A stretch of 64,000 nt of DNA from Actinophytocola sp035634895 (GCF_035634895.1 NZ_DASQCC010000189.1:1-64000); one strand, 5' to 3'. Positions 51,787 through 60,690 are shown, numbered from the stretch's first letter. Numbers and translations are program-made. The notes: a model not told the origin generated them from the letters alone.

Positions 51787-51824
51787 CCGAACGGCGCGTC
51801 CCGTGCACCGGGCGCGCCGTTCGG
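51787..51824. terminator. Terminator between convergent genes
   Basis: CCGAACGGCGCG and its 12-bp complement with a 14-nt loop, between the LacI gene and the gene at 51831. Confidence 0.75.
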
Positions 51825-51830
51825 TTCCCC

Positions 51831-52685
51831 CTAGTCCCAGCGGGCGCCGTAGGCCACGCCGCGGACCGCGTCGCGGAAGACGAGTTGGACCTCGCCGGAG
51901 TGGTTGAGCGGGACGCGGCCGCGGTCGCGGGGTGGGCGGCCCTGCAGGCGGGACACCGTGTGCGGCAGGCTGTCGCAGTCGAAGTGGACGCGTAGCTCCA
52001 GGTAGTCGCACCGGCGGCGGGGCACGTACGTGAACTGCCGTGGCCGCACGGGATTGCGGGACCGCACCCAGAAGTCGTGCGACTCGCCGGCGGGCAGCGG
52101 GGCCGGCAGCACCAGCATCCCGCCGCGCAGCGTGCCGCCGCTCAGCACCGCGGGCTGACCGAACACCGTCGCCAGCTCGATCTCCCGCAGACCGTCGTGA
52201 GCCGCGACGATCCGGTGGTTCTCCAGTGCCTCCGTGACCGGTCCCTCCAGCGTCACGAACACCCGTGTCGTCGCCGTGTGCCACCCCGCCGCCGGCTCGG
52301 CCGCGCCACGCAACCGCATGGTCGCGAATGCCAGCTGCGCGAGCTGGTGAATCGCGTCGTCTATCCGGCGGCGGGCGGTGCGCGGGTCGCGGCCGATGCG
52401 CTCCGCGATCCAGCCGACGCGTTCCTGGTACAGCGGGTGGCGGGCCGCGGGAATCAACCCCATCGCCGCCAGTACCGCTATCCTCAGGTCGTCCGGCAGG
52501 TCGACCGCCAAGTGCTCGAGCCGCTGCGCGACCCGCACCCGAATTTCCCCCGGACCGTCCTTTTCGGTCACCCCACAAAGATCGCGCAGCGTGTGCCCGA
52601 CCCGCTCGCCGACATTGTTGACGTACAGGCCACGCCCCTTGCGCAACGCCTTGAGGTCACTGACCAACTCGGCGTGTGCGGCCAT
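51831..52685 (-). CDS. Hypothetical protein of the vWA-PP2C-kinase neighbourhood
   Basis: 284 aa from ATG 52685 behind GGAGGAG. The N-terminal half is helical: LVSDLKALRKGRGLYVNNVG, a region about counting rounds of LRDLCGV and RVAQRLEHLAVDLPDDLRIA, then IAERIGRDPRTARRRIDDAI, which reads like an HTH. The C-terminal half is beta-rich. Similar two-part proteins occur in actinobacteria near signalling genes. I do not assign a function; a DNA- or RNA-binding regulator is possible. Confidence 0.6.
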   Translation of the reverse strand: MAAHAELVSDLKALRKGRGLYVNNVGERVGHTLRDLCGVTEKDGPGEIRVRVAQRLEHLAVDLPDDLRIAVLAAMGLIPAARHPLYQERVGWIAERIGRDPRTARRRIDDAIHQLAQLAFATMRLRGAAEPAAGWHTATTRVFVTLEGPVTEALENHRIVAAHDGLREIELATVFGQPAVLSGGTLRGGMLVLPAPLPAGESHDFWVRSRNPVRPRQFTYVPRRRCDYLELRVHFDCDSLPHTVSRLQGRPPRDRGRVPLNHSGEVQLVFRDAVRGVAYGARWD

Positions 52686-52756
52686 CGTGCACTCCTCCAC
52701 AACGAATTCAGTTCGACAGTCGCCCTGCGGCGGCAAAACGTTCCAACGGTGTCCAC

Positions 52757-52918
52757 TCACGGCGCGGTGGCGTCGACTCCCACGGAGTGGTCCACCACGG
52801 GCGGCCCGACGTTCGGCGAGCCGCCCGCGAAGCCGAAGTACATCCCGAGCACGATCCCGAGCACGAAACAGAGCGTGAGCAACCGCGTCATTCCCGCGGC
52901 TGAGACGACAATCTTCAT
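52757..52918 (-). CDS. Small exported or membrane-anchored peptide, 53 aa
   Basis: MKIVVSAAGMTRLLTLCFVL with a single hydrophobic segment to about residue 30, then a short Pro/Val/Asp-rich tail (PPVVDHSVGVDATAP). ATG 52918 with GTGGAGG upstream. It resembles a signal or signal-anchor followed by a short mature peptide. The promoter region holds the GTTTCCCGTTTCC motif about 92 bp before the start. Unknown family. Confidence 0.6.
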   Translation of the reverse strand: MKIVVSAAGMTRLLTLCFVLGIVLGMYFGFAGGSPNVGPPVVDHSVGVDATAP

Positions 52919-53009
52919 CGGAGCCTCCACGAAACATCCCGAGTACCGAATTCCAGAATGCGCTCCCCGCGCACCCCTGAATACCGGTTCCCCGATGCCG
53001 CGCGGAATT

Positions 53010-53022
53010 GGAAACGGGAAAC
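53010..53022 (-). promoter_or_regulatory. GTTTCCCGTTTCC motif
   Basis: Exact 13-mer, on the coding strand of the small peptide gene that starts at 52918. Candidate operator; see 59942-59954. Confidence 0.5.
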
Positions 53023-53051
53023 GCGTGATGTGACCACCCCTACGAGCCACA

Positions 53052-53849
53052 TCACGCGTTCCCGAGCCCGCCGAGCCAGCATTCGGGCGGTGGCCGCCGC
53101 CCTGGCAGGGCCGCGTACCGCGCGAGTGCCACCAGGTCGGGGTCGAGCCGCCGCCGCAGGGACTCCTTCTGGCACACGTCCTCCGGCGTCACCGCGTGGT
53201 CGCCGAGCAGCACCCGCAACGTCACCAGCGCGAGCTTGTACCGGTCGGTGTCGACCGTCGCCTCGCTCGGCCCGGCCGGGTCCACCCAACCCGCCGTCCC
53301 GGCCGGCCGCACCGCCGGCGGCCGGCCCGCCAGCCGGAACCCGTCACAGTCGATGGCGAACACCGACGGCCCGCCGACGAGTGTCCACAGCAGGTTGCGC
53401 ATCGACACGTCCCCGACCACGACCTCGCCCGAGTGCAGTGCCTGGAACAGCTCGACATACGCCGCCGCGATCCGCCGCCGTTGCGCCGCGTCCGGCAGCG
53501 CCAGGTCCGCCCACATCGCACGCCGCGGGTAGAGCAGGAACTGCAGCTCCAGCAACCGCCGCCGCCCGGCCAGCGACGTCGCGAACCGCGCGGGCACCTC
53601 CGGCATGAGCAGCCCGACGCATCGGCCGCCGTCGAACACCCGCCCACTGGGCCAGGCGACCGGCACCGCACGCAGCTCGCCGCGGCCCGTCTCGATCAGC
53701 CGGCCCAGCTCTTCGGACAGGACCGCGAGCCCGGGGTGGTACAGCTTCAGCATCATCCCGGGCGGGTCGGCGAGCCGGAACACCGTGCCCTGACCGCCGT
53801 CCGCGACCCTGGTCGAGGCGGTCAGGTCGGCCAGGGCCACATCCGTCAT
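53052..53849 (-). CDS. Protein-kinase-fold protein (third gene of vWA-PP2C-kinase triad)
   Basis: 265 aa kinase fold, shorter than Hanks-type kinases. VADGGQGTVFRLADPPGMMLKLYHP gives a glycine loop and ATP lysine. The catalytic loop is VGDVSMRNLLW (D...N, with the usual His replaced), and IDCDGFRLAG stands for DFG. No transmembrane segment. The start overlaps the phosphatase stop (ATGA). In such triads the kinase and phosphatase are thought to control the vWA protein by phosphorylation; catalysis here is plausible but unproven. Confidence 0.8.
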   Translation of the reverse strand: MTDVALADLTASTRVADGGQGTVFRLADPPGMMLKLYHPGLAVLSEELGRLIETGRGELRAVPVAWPSGRVFDGGRCVGLLMPEVPARFATSLAGRRRLLELQFLLYPRRAMWADLALPDAAQRRRIAAAYVELFQALHSGEVVVGDVSMRNLLWTLVGGPSVFAIDCDGFRLAGRPPAVRPAGTAGWVDPAGPSEATVDTDRYKLALVTLRVLLGDHAVTPEDVCQKESLRRRLDPDLVALARYAALPGRRPPPECWLGGLGNA

Positions 53850-54673
53850 GCCCAGACCACCACGGCCGTCCTGTCTTCGTCGAACCCACGCAGGTCGAAG
53901 TGCAGCTGGTGCAGGTACGCGACCGGCCCCGGCGGCTCCGCCCACGACTGCGCCAGGTACGTGCCGACCGTCGTCTCCCGGACCGGCCTGCCGATCCCGC
54001 TCGTCGCGAGCACCAGTGCCTCCCCCGCATGCAACACGCCGCGTGCCCCGTCCGCCGGCCCGCGCGGCGACGGCAGGCACTCGTCCGCCTGGGTCCGCTT
54101 GACGAACAGCGGCAGGAACGTCCCGCCGGTCAGTACCAGCGCCGGGCTGTCCCCCACCCGGACGGCGCGGAACCGGTGTCCCTGCCCGGCCCAGCCCAGC
54201 TCGATGGCCGCGATGGTGAGCGTGGTCGAGCGGGACTCCGGCGCCGGCCCGGCGTTCCGCACCGCCTCGTCGGCCTTGCGCAGCGCGCTGACCATGTCCA
54301 CCACGTCGAGGTCCGACCCCGGCAGCGCCCACGCGAGGTAGCCGATCGCGTGCCGGACGGCGAGCTGCGCGCCGCGGTGCGCGTGGGACGCCGCGCCCAG
54401 GCCGTCCGCCACCGCGGCGAGCACGTACCGGTCGCCGACGGAGGTCACCCCGAACACGTCCTGCCGGACCTCGCCGCGTTCGCGGTGCGTGGCGCCGCGG
54501 GCGGAGGCGGCGCGGATCTCCAGCTGACCGACCCGTCCCGCGTCGATGACCGTGTCGGGCACGTCCGCCACGGGGTCCAGCCGCCACGGCACACCGGCCG
54601 TACGCGACGGCGGCCCCAGCTCGCGCGGCCGGAAGACCCCGGTGTCCCCCCAGAACTCCTTCATGGCCGTCAT
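53846..54673 (-). CDS. PP2C-family protein phosphatase (triad)
   Basis: 275 aa. The PP2C metal-binding pattern is visible in part: ERGEVRQDVFGVTSVGD, then VLAAVADGLGAASHAHRGA (Asp-Gly of motif 2), a domain-middle FRAVRVGDSPALVL, and a C-terminal RTAVVVWA for the last Asp region (FDEDRTAVVV). The domain starts after an unassigned 45-residue N-terminus. It is translationally coupled to both neighbours by ATGA overlaps. Confidence 0.85.
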   Translation of the reverse strand: MTAMKEFWGDTGVFRPRELGPPSRTAGVPWRLDPVADVPDTVIDAGRVGQLEIRAASARGATHRERGEVRQDVFGVTSVGDRYVLAAVADGLGAASHAHRGAQLAVRHAIGYLAWALPGSDLDVVDMVSALRKADEAVRNAGPAPESRSTTLTIAAIELGWAGQGHRFRAVRVGDSPALVLTGGTFLPLFVKRTQADECLPSPRGPADGARGVLHAGEALVLATSGIGRPVRETTVGTYLAQSWAEPPGPVAYLHQLHFDLRGFDEDRTAVVVWA

Positions 54674-55326
54674 AGCTGGTCCACCCGCAGCGTGGTGAAG
54701 CCGTCGATCCGGGTGGGTACCCGCAACGCCACGTCACCCTCGTCGTTGGCGCCGACCACCGACGTGGTCAGCGCGTGCGCGAAGCCGTGCAGCGCGGCCG
54801 CCGGGCTGACACCGCCCTGGCTCATGAACGCCTGGACGGTGCCGATCTGGCGGATGGTCGTGGCGTCCGCGTCCCCGATGCCGAACGCGATGATGTTCGG
54901 CCGGGCCGGCCAGTCCGGGTCGACGAGCCGCTCGTAGGCCGCTTCCCAGGTCGTGTGGTCGGTCGGATGCCCGTCGGACAGGAAGAAGACCGCCGGCCGG
55001 TACACCTGGTCGCCGCGCGCCTTCAGTTCGTCGACGTCGTTCTCGATCGTCTCGCGTAGCAGGGTGAACGCCTCGCCGAAGCTGGTGGCCGGATGGGTGG
55101 TGAGATCGGTGAGGCCGACGACGTCGCTCGGGCGGCACAACGCCTGCAGCACGACGGCCTCGCCGGAGAATCCGATGAGGCAGAATCTGGTTTTGTCGGC
55201 GACCACGGGATCGGTGCCGACCGCGGCGTGCAGCTGCGCCAGCCCGTCGTTCAACGCATCGAGGTGATCGGCCATCGAATATGACTGGTCGCACACCACG
55301 TAGAAAGGCAGTATTTCTTCTGGCAT
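54670..55326 (-). CDS. vWA-domain protein, TerY-like (triad)
   Basis: 218 aa consisting of one von Willebrand A domain. The metal-ion-dependent adhesion site is complete: DQSYSM (DxSxS), Thr in THPATSFGEAF and Asp in FLSDGHPTDHTTWEAAY. Soluble, no signal. Start ATG 55326 behind GGAGGAG. First gene of the leftward triad; this gene order matches the TerY-phosphatase-kinase modules described in bacterial stress and signalling systems. Its promoter must share about 35 bp with that of the SARP gene. Confidence 0.88.
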   Translation of the reverse strand: MPEEILPFYVVCDQSYSMADHLDALNDGLAQLHAAVGTDPVVADKTRFCLIGFSGEAVVLQALCRPSDVVGLTDLTTHPATSFGEAFTLLRETIENDVDELKARGDQVYRPAVFFLSDGHPTDHTTWEAAYERLVDPDWPARPNIIAFGIGDADATTIRQIGTVQAFMSQGGVSPAAALHGFAHALTTSVVGANDEGDVALRVPTRIDGFTTLRVDQL

Positions 55327-55361
55327 TCTTTGTCTCCTCCTACTGGGGGGAGGATGACGCG

Positions 55362-58310
55362 GTGCCCCGCACCAGATCTGGATCAGACATGGACTTCAGG
55401 TTGTTCGGCCCGTTCGAGGTGTGGCACGAGGGCCGCCAGCTGGATCCCGGCGACCACCAGCAGCGCCTAGTGCTGGTGATCCTGCTGCTGCACGCCAACC
55501 ACACGGTGACCAAGGAATACCTGCAGGAATACGTCTGGCGGGGCCAGAAGACACCCCGGTCAGACCTTGTGACCAGTTACGTCGCGCGGCTCAAGAAGGT
55601 TTTCCAGGAAGTCGAGGACATCGCCTTCGACAAAACCCCGACGGGTTACGTACTCCGCGTCGACGAGAACTTGATCGACAAAGTCCGGTTCACCCGTTTG
55701 TCCGACCAGGCGCGGCGCGACAAAGACCCGAAGTTGTTTTATGACGCGTTGGATCTGTGGCGCGGCCCGTTTCTGTCCGACATAGACATCGACCGCGTCG
55801 GCGGCCCGTCCGTCGCCCCGCCCGAGGACCAGCGGATCGACGCGTTGGTGGATCTGGCGAACCTGGAGCTGGCCGGGGGCCGGCACCGGGACATCCGGGA
55901 CCGGCTGCGTGCGGTGTGGGAGGAGGACCGCACCCAGCAGCGGCTCGCGGTCCCGTTGATGCGTGCGCTGATCGCCGCGGGTGATCACGTCCGGGCGGTC
56001 GAGGTGTACCACCAGTCCCGCGAGGCGCTGGACGAGCACGGCATGGACGTGTCCCGGGAGCTGCGGGACATGATGCGGCTGGCGCAGTACGGGGACCGGC
56101 TGTCCTCGCTGCCGATCCGGCCGCCGCGGTTCAGCGGTCGCGCCGACGAGCTGGCGTTCGTGGACTCGGTGGCCGCGTCCGCGGTGGAGGACGGTCCCGC
56201 GGTGCTGTGGATCTCCGGCATGCCCGGCGTCGGTAAGACCGCACTCGCGATCAGCGCCGCGCACCGGCTGGCCGACGTGTTCCCGGACGCGCGCCTGTTC
56301 GTGGACCTCACCGGGTTCACGCCGAACGTCGCCCACGCCGAGCCCGCGTCCGCGCTGGAACGCCTGCTCACCGACCTGGGCGTCCCGCCGGAGGCCATCC
56401 CGCAGACCACGGCGGCCCGCGCCGAGCTCTACCGGACGGCGCTGGCCGACACCCGCACGCTGGTGGTGCTGGACAACGCGGCGTCCGAGGAACAGGTCGA
56501 ACCGCTGCTCGGCGCCACGTTCACCCTGGTCACCAGCCGTGAGCAGGGCGCCTTGGTGCCCACCGACCACATCCGCCTCGAACCGCTGTCCGCACACGAG
56601 GCGGTCGAGTTGTTCCGGCGGCTCGTGCCCCAGGAACGGATACACGGCCATCCGGACAAGGTGCGTGAGGTCGTCCGCCTCTGCGGGCACGTCCCGCTGC
56701 TGATCCACCTGGTCGCCGCGCAGTTCCGCCGCCACCTGCGGTGGCCCCTGACGCACCTGCTCGACCTGCTGCGGGAGGCGTCGCCGGTCAGTCCGGACGC
56801 GTTGTTCCCGGCGCAGGCCTACGTCGCGTGCACGGTGTCCTACGACCAGCTGACCGAGGAACAACGCACGCTGTTCCGGTTCTTCGCCCTGGCCCCCGGG
56901 CCCGACCTGTCCGCGCCGGGAGCGGCCGCGCTCGTGGGCGTACCCGGGGTCCGGGGGCTGCTGGAGGACCTGCACCGGCTGAGCCTGCTGGAGGAGTCCG
57001 CGCCGGAGCGGTTCCAGATGCTCGACCCGCTGCGTGACTACGTTCTTGCCGCGCACCCGCCGGCCGAGCCGGTGGCGGCGGTCGACCGGCTGCTGGACTT
57101 CTACCTGGTCACCACGGCCGCCGCGATCGGCGTCATGTTCCCCCTGCACCGCGACCAGCAACCCGCGGTGACCGCCACCTGCCCGGTCGTCCCGTCGTTC
57201 GCGGACCCGGCGGCGGCGCGGCGGTGGCTGGACGAGGAACGCGTCAACCTGGTCGCCGCGGTCCACTACGCCGCCGACCACGACCGGCCTGAGCACACCT
57301 GGCAGCTGGCCGTGCTGCTGTGGCAGTACTTCTACCTCTGCGGGCACCTGCGTGACTGGACCGAGACCCTCCAGAAGGCCGCCGCCGTGCTCACCGGCAC
57401 CGGGAACACCCGCGGCCTCGCGCACGTGCGGCTGCGGCTGTCGGGAGCCCGGTGGCGCTCCGGTGCGCTGACCGAGGCCCGCACGCTCGCCGAGCAGGCA
57501 CTGCCCCTGTGGGTCGAGCTGGGCGACGTGTCCGGCGAGGCCAGAACCCTGGCCGCCATCGCCAACGCCGCCAACAGTCTCGGCGACTACGCCGCGGCCA
57601 CCGAGTACTTCACCGCCGCCTGCGACCGCTACGAACAGGTCGGCGACGAGCGGGGCCAGGCCAACGCGCTCGACATGCTCGGCAACGTCAGCGAGCTGCG
57701 CGGCGACCTCGAGACCGCCGAACGGCAGCACCTCGCCGCCGTCACCCTGTTGCGACGCCTCGACCACCGGATGGGCCTCGCGCACTCCCTGGACAACCTC
57801 GGCTGCGTGCGGCAACGGCTCGGCCGGCTCGACGAGGCGTTCGCCAACCACACCGAGGCCCGCGCGCTCGCCGTCGAGATCGGCGACCGAGTCAGCGAGG
57901 CCTACGCGCTCAACAACCTCGGCAACACCCACCGCCTCGCCGGCCGCATCGACGAGGCCATGACCTACCAGCAACGCGCCCGCAGGGTCGCCGACCTCGT
58001 CGTCGACCCCAACCTACGCACCCAGCTCTACCTCGACCGCGGCGAAACCGCCTGGGCGGCACGCGACGACCGCGCCGCCCTGCACGCCTACCGCGCGGCG
58101 CTCGACCTGTCCGCCGGCACCGGCGAACGCGTCCAGCGGGCCCGCGCGAGCCACCGCGTCGCCGAGGTGCTGCACGCCACCGGCCAGCACATGTCCACAC
58201 ACTGGCAGGACGCCCTGACCGAGTTCACCGACCTGGGCATGCCCGAAGCCGACGTGATGCGCGCCGAGCTGGCGAGCTTCACGTGCGACTGCGTCAGCTC
58301 GGGGTGTTGA
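55362..58310 (+). CDS. AfsR/SARP-type regulator with NB-ARC and TPR domains
   Basis: 982 aa. Order: SARP winged-helix (MDFRLFGPFEVWHEGRQLD, residues 10-100), bacterial transcriptional activation domain (to about 255), NB-ARC ATPase with P-loop ISGMPGVGKTALAIS and VVLDNAASEEQVEPLL, then TPR repeats (DALDMLGNVSELRGD, NNLGNTHRLAGRIDEA). Activators of this build switch on specialised metabolism or developmental genes. I choose GTG 55362 because GGGGGGAGG lies 8 bp upstream; ATG 55389 is the alternative. It ends inside the 3' end of the convergent XRE gene. Confidence 0.92.
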   Translation: MPRTRSGSDMDFRLFGPFEVWHEGRQLDPGDHQQRLVLVILLLHANHTVTKEYLQEYVWRGQKTPRSDLVTSYVARLKKVFQEVEDIAFDKTPTGYVLRVDENLIDKVRFTRLSDQARRDKDPKLFYDALDLWRGPFLSDIDIDRVGGPSVAPPEDQRIDALVDLANLELAGGRHRDIRDRLRAVWEEDRTQQRLAVPLMRALIAAGDHVRAVEVYHQSREALDEHGMDVSRELRDMMRLAQYGDRLSSLPIRPPRFSGRADELAFVDSVAASAVEDGPAVLWISGMPGVGKTALAISAAHRLADVFPDARLFVDLTGFTPNVAHAEPASALERLLTDLGVPPEAIPQTTAARAELYRTALADTRTLVVLDNAASEEQVEPLLGATFTLVTSREQGALVPTDHIRLEPLSAHEAVELFRRLVPQERIHGHPDKVREVVRLCGHVPLLIHLVAAQFRRHLRWPLTHLLDLLREASPVSPDALFPAQAYVACTVSYDQLTEEQRTLFRFFALAPGPDLSAPGAAALVGVPGVRGLLEDLHRLSLLEESAPERFQMLDPLRDYVLAAHPPAEPVAAVDRLLDFYLVTTAAAIGVMFPLHRDQQPAVTATCPVVPSFADPAAARRWLDEERVNLVAAVHYAADHDRPEHTWQLAVLLWQYFYLCGHLRDWTETLQKAAAVLTGTGNTRGLAHVRLRLSGARWRSGALTEARTLAEQALPLWVELGDVSGEARTLAAIANAANSLGDYAAATEYFTAACDRYEQVGDERGQANALDMLGNVSELRGDLETAERQHLAAVTLLRRLDHRMGLAHSLDNLGCVRQRLGRLDEAFANHTEARALAVEIGDRVSEAYALNNLGNTHRLAGRIDEAMTYQQRARRVADLVVDPNLRTQLYLDRGETAWAARDDRAALHAYRAALDLSAGTGERVQRARASHRVAEVLHATGQHMSTHWQDALTEFTDLGMPEADVMRAELASFTCDCVSSGC

Positions 58311-59559
58311 GCACCGGGACCAGCTCTCGGCGCAGGTCGACGGCCGCGCGGTGGGTGTGCCAGCGGCTGAGGGTGCGGGACAGGTCCCGCAGGTCGAGGC
58401 GGATGGTCGCCGAGTCGACCCGCGCGGCGTCGGCCAGCACCTCGTGGGCGGCGACGCAGGCCTGGTCGATCTCGCCGTTCTGGGCGTGCGCGAGCGCGCG
58501 GCGGATGCCGAACCGGGCACGGGACCGGCACGCGGTGAGCGGGATGGTTTCGAGCTGCTGGTCGAAGAGCTCGGCCGCGTCGCCGGGCTGCCCGAGCTCG
58601 TAGAGCGCCCATGCTCGGGTCAGTGCCACCTCGTCCTGGATCGTCGCCGAGCCAAGGACCGGTCCGTCGTCGTGCTGCGGTATGGACAGCAGCGTGGCCG
58701 CGCGGTCGAGTGTCTCCTGGTAGGCGCGGAGGTCGCCGGCGAGCGCGTGTCCCTGGGCCTCGCAACGCGCGGCGAGACCCAGGATGCGTGGGTTCGCGGT
58801 CTTATCTTGCTGGGCGCGCTGTGCCAGCTCGATGGTCTGGCGGGCGTCGTGCCGGTAGAGCGCGATCTCGGCGTGCCGGAACAGGCAGAAGCTCGCCATG
58901 TGCGGGTCGCGGCCCGTGGTGAGCTTGACGGCCTGGTCGGTCCAGTGCGTCGCGCCGTTCTCCTGACCGGCCTCCTGGCTCATCCAGCCGGCGAACTCGG
59001 CGACCCGGCCGGCCAGGATCAGCAGGTCGGAACGCATGGGCTCGGGGTTGGCGACGGCGAGGCTGCGCAGGGTGTGGACCTGCGCGATGACCTGTGCGAG
59101 CACGACGGCCGGGCTGGTCATGCGGCCGAGGGCGCGGTACTGGTCGAAGGAGGAACGCAGGATCGTGAGGGTGGCGTCGTCCACGACCGGGCGAGCGGTG
59201 CGGGTGACGGCGAAGCCCAGCAGGGCACCGGCGCCGGCGAGGACCTGGCGGCGGGGAAGCTCGGTGAAGCGCAACGAGCCGTCCTCCAATTCCAGCACCC
59301 ACACGTCGTCGAGCGAGGTCGCGGCGGTGTCGGCGAGCGGGGCGCCGGTGGTTTCGGGTGGCAGCGCGGCGGCCAGCACTCCGTCGAGGCCGAGGGCGCG
59401 GTCGCAGAGCTTGGCGAACATCGGGTGCGCCCGCGCGTGCCCGTTCTCGATCTTGCTGACCTGGCCTTTGCTGTAGTTGATGCGGCGGGACAGCTCCCCG
59501 AGGGATATTCCCGCGTCAAGGCGATGTTTCCGCAACAAGGCGCCGAACGACTCGACCAT
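58294..59559 (-). CDS. XRE-family regulator, HTH plus TPR-like C-terminus (resident copy)
   Basis: 421 aa, gap-free paralogue of the islet-2 regulator at 22675-23940. HTH LGELSRRINYSKGQVSKIEN, then a helical C-terminal ligand/partner region. Start ATG 59559 (MVESFGALLRK) is set by the paralogue and GGGGAG; the frame is open to 59619. It overlaps the SARP gene end by 17 bp. On the same strand, 102 bp upstream, lies a 59-aa exported peptide gene, so peptide and regulator could be one transcript. That layout recalls Firmicute RRNPP peptide/receptor pairs, an analogy only. Confidence 0.88.
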   Translation of the reverse strand: MVESFGALLRKHRLDAGISLGELSRRINYSKGQVSKIENGHARAHPMFAKLCDRALGLDGVLAAALPPETTGAPLADTAATSLDDVWVLELEDGSLRFTELPRRQVLAGAGALLGFAVTRTARPVVDDATLTILRSSFDQYRALGRMTSPAVVLAQVIAQVHTLRSLAVANPEPMRSDLLILAGRVAEFAGWMSQEAGQENGATHWTDQAVKLTTGRDPHMASFCLFRHAEIALYRHDARQTIELAQRAQQDKTANPRILGLAARCEAQGHALAGDLRAYQETLDRAATLLSIPQHDDGPVLGSATIQDEVALTRAWALYELGQPGDAAELFDQQLETIPLTACRSRARFGIRRALAHAQNGEIDQACVAAHEVLADAARVDSATIRLDLRDLSRTLSRWHTHRAAVDLRRELVPVLNTPS

Positions 59560-59661
59560 CGGCAGTCTCCCCACCAGTGCTCCAGTGGCGAGTGAACCAT
59601 CGGCTGAATCCTTTGGCAATATTCCTGGCGCCGAGACGTCGACCCGGCGCCAGGAATCCCG

Positions 59662-59841
59662 TCACTCGATCCAGCCGTGCCCGTCGGTGGTGGCAGGCGT
59701 GGACGTCGTGGGCGACGACTGGTTGGGCGCCGCGCCGGCGGTGGCGGCGGACGAGAGGAGCGGCACCGCGATCGCGACCGCCGCGGCACCGGCGAAGGCC
59801 GCGACGCGGGCTGTGAAAAAGGCAGAACAGGACCTCGGCAT
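59662..59841 (-). CDS. Small secreted peptide, 59 aa
   Basis: Begins MPRSCSAFFTARVAAFAGAA, continues with a hydrophobic core AVAIAVPLLS and a signal-peptidase-like site near ATAGAAP, leaving a mature peptide of about 20 residues (NQSSPTTSTPATTDGHGWIE). ATG 59841 with an ideal GGAGGA six bases upstream. It lies directly before the XRE gene. Product could be a signal or just a small secreted protein; no family recognised. Confidence 0.7.
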   Translation of the reverse strand: MPRSCSAFFTARVAAFAGAAAVAIAVPLLSSAATAGAAPNQSSPTTSTPATTDGHGWIE

Positions 59842-59922
59842 GATTCCTCCTGGTTTTCGAGAGGCGGCGTTTCGCGCCTACCAGAAGAATTCATGGTGAA
59901 GATATCGACGGACAATGTATTG

Positions 59923-59954
59923 CCCGTTTCCCAATTAAGTAGGAAACGGGAAAC
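59923..59954 (-). promoter_or_regulatory. GTTTCCCGTTTCC motif with partial inverted copy
   Basis: The exact 13-mer (59942-59954, coding strand of the small secreted peptide gene) and an inverted CCCGTTTCC arm (59923-59931), about 100 bp before the peptide ATG. Placement matches the copy at 53010-53022. Confidence 0.55.
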
Positions 59955-59962
59955 GGTATTGG

Positions 59963-60523
59963 CTAGAGGAGCCCCCGCGCCTTGGCGGTGAGGACGGCGA
60001 ACGAGCTGCCGGCATGCGGAAGCTTCCCGTCGAGCACCAGGCCGAGCAGCTCGTCGACGGCGATCCAGTGCACCTCGAGATCGGCCTCCCCCGGTTCGAG
60101 CCGCCGGGGCCCGCTGTTGGTGAGCCCGGTGGCGAGGAAAGCGTGGTCCTGGTGGTTGGTCAGTGAGTCGGCACAGTTGATGGTGCCGAGCGGGGCCCAA
60201 CTGTCGGCGGAGTAGCCGGTCTCCTCGGCCAGCTCACGCCGGGCGGCGACCTCGGGCGTGGAGTCCCCCTCGTCGATCCGCCCAGCGGGCAACCGCCACT
60301 GCGTCTCGCGATGGGTGTAGATCCACTGCCGGGTGACGACGACCTGGCCGCGGCCGTCGAGCGCCAGGACGGTGACCGCGGGCGGGGCGATCACGTGGTC
60401 GTAGACCCCCTCCGAGCCGTCCGGCCGCAAGGCGCTGTCCCGCCGCACCTCAAACCACTGGGAGGCGAAGAGCACCTCTGAACACAGGCGCCTCCACCCA
60501 GGCCTAACCCGCTCATCCGACAC
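59963..60523 (-). CDS. NUDIX hydrolase
   Basis: 186 aa. Complete Nudix box: GRIDEGDSTPEVAARRELAE followed by ETGY (GX5EX7REUXEEXGU). WIYTHRETQWRLPAG just before it is typical of the ADP-ribose pyrophosphatase-like branch. Soluble; substrate a nucleoside diphosphate derivative, not identified. A single gene. Confidence 0.9.
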   Translation of the reverse strand: MSDERVRPGWRRLCSEVLFASQWFEVRRDSALRPDGSEGVYDHVIAPPAVTVLALDGRGQVVVTRQWIYTHRETQWRLPAGRIDEGDSTPEVAARRELAEETGYSADSWAPLGTINCADSLTNHQDHAFLATGLTNSGPRRLEPGEADLEVHWIAVDELLGLVLDGKLPHAGSSFAVLTAKARGLL

Positions 60524-60690
60524 CCGCCAAGTACACCACGAGCACCCGCCGCGACCAGCGACTCCATCATGGATCCGGCCACGATCTGACCTGATCGTCC
60601 AGGACGACCCGGCTCGATGACCATGACGTGACCCACGGGTGGGCCGTGCAGGACAAACTGTCAGCGCGACCGTAGTCAGGAGGGCTGGTC

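Noticed and set aside
55560..57974. 804-codon open frame on the - strand opposite the SARP regulator
   Set aside because: Shadow frame; the + strand has unmistakable SARP, NB-ARC and TPR motifs.
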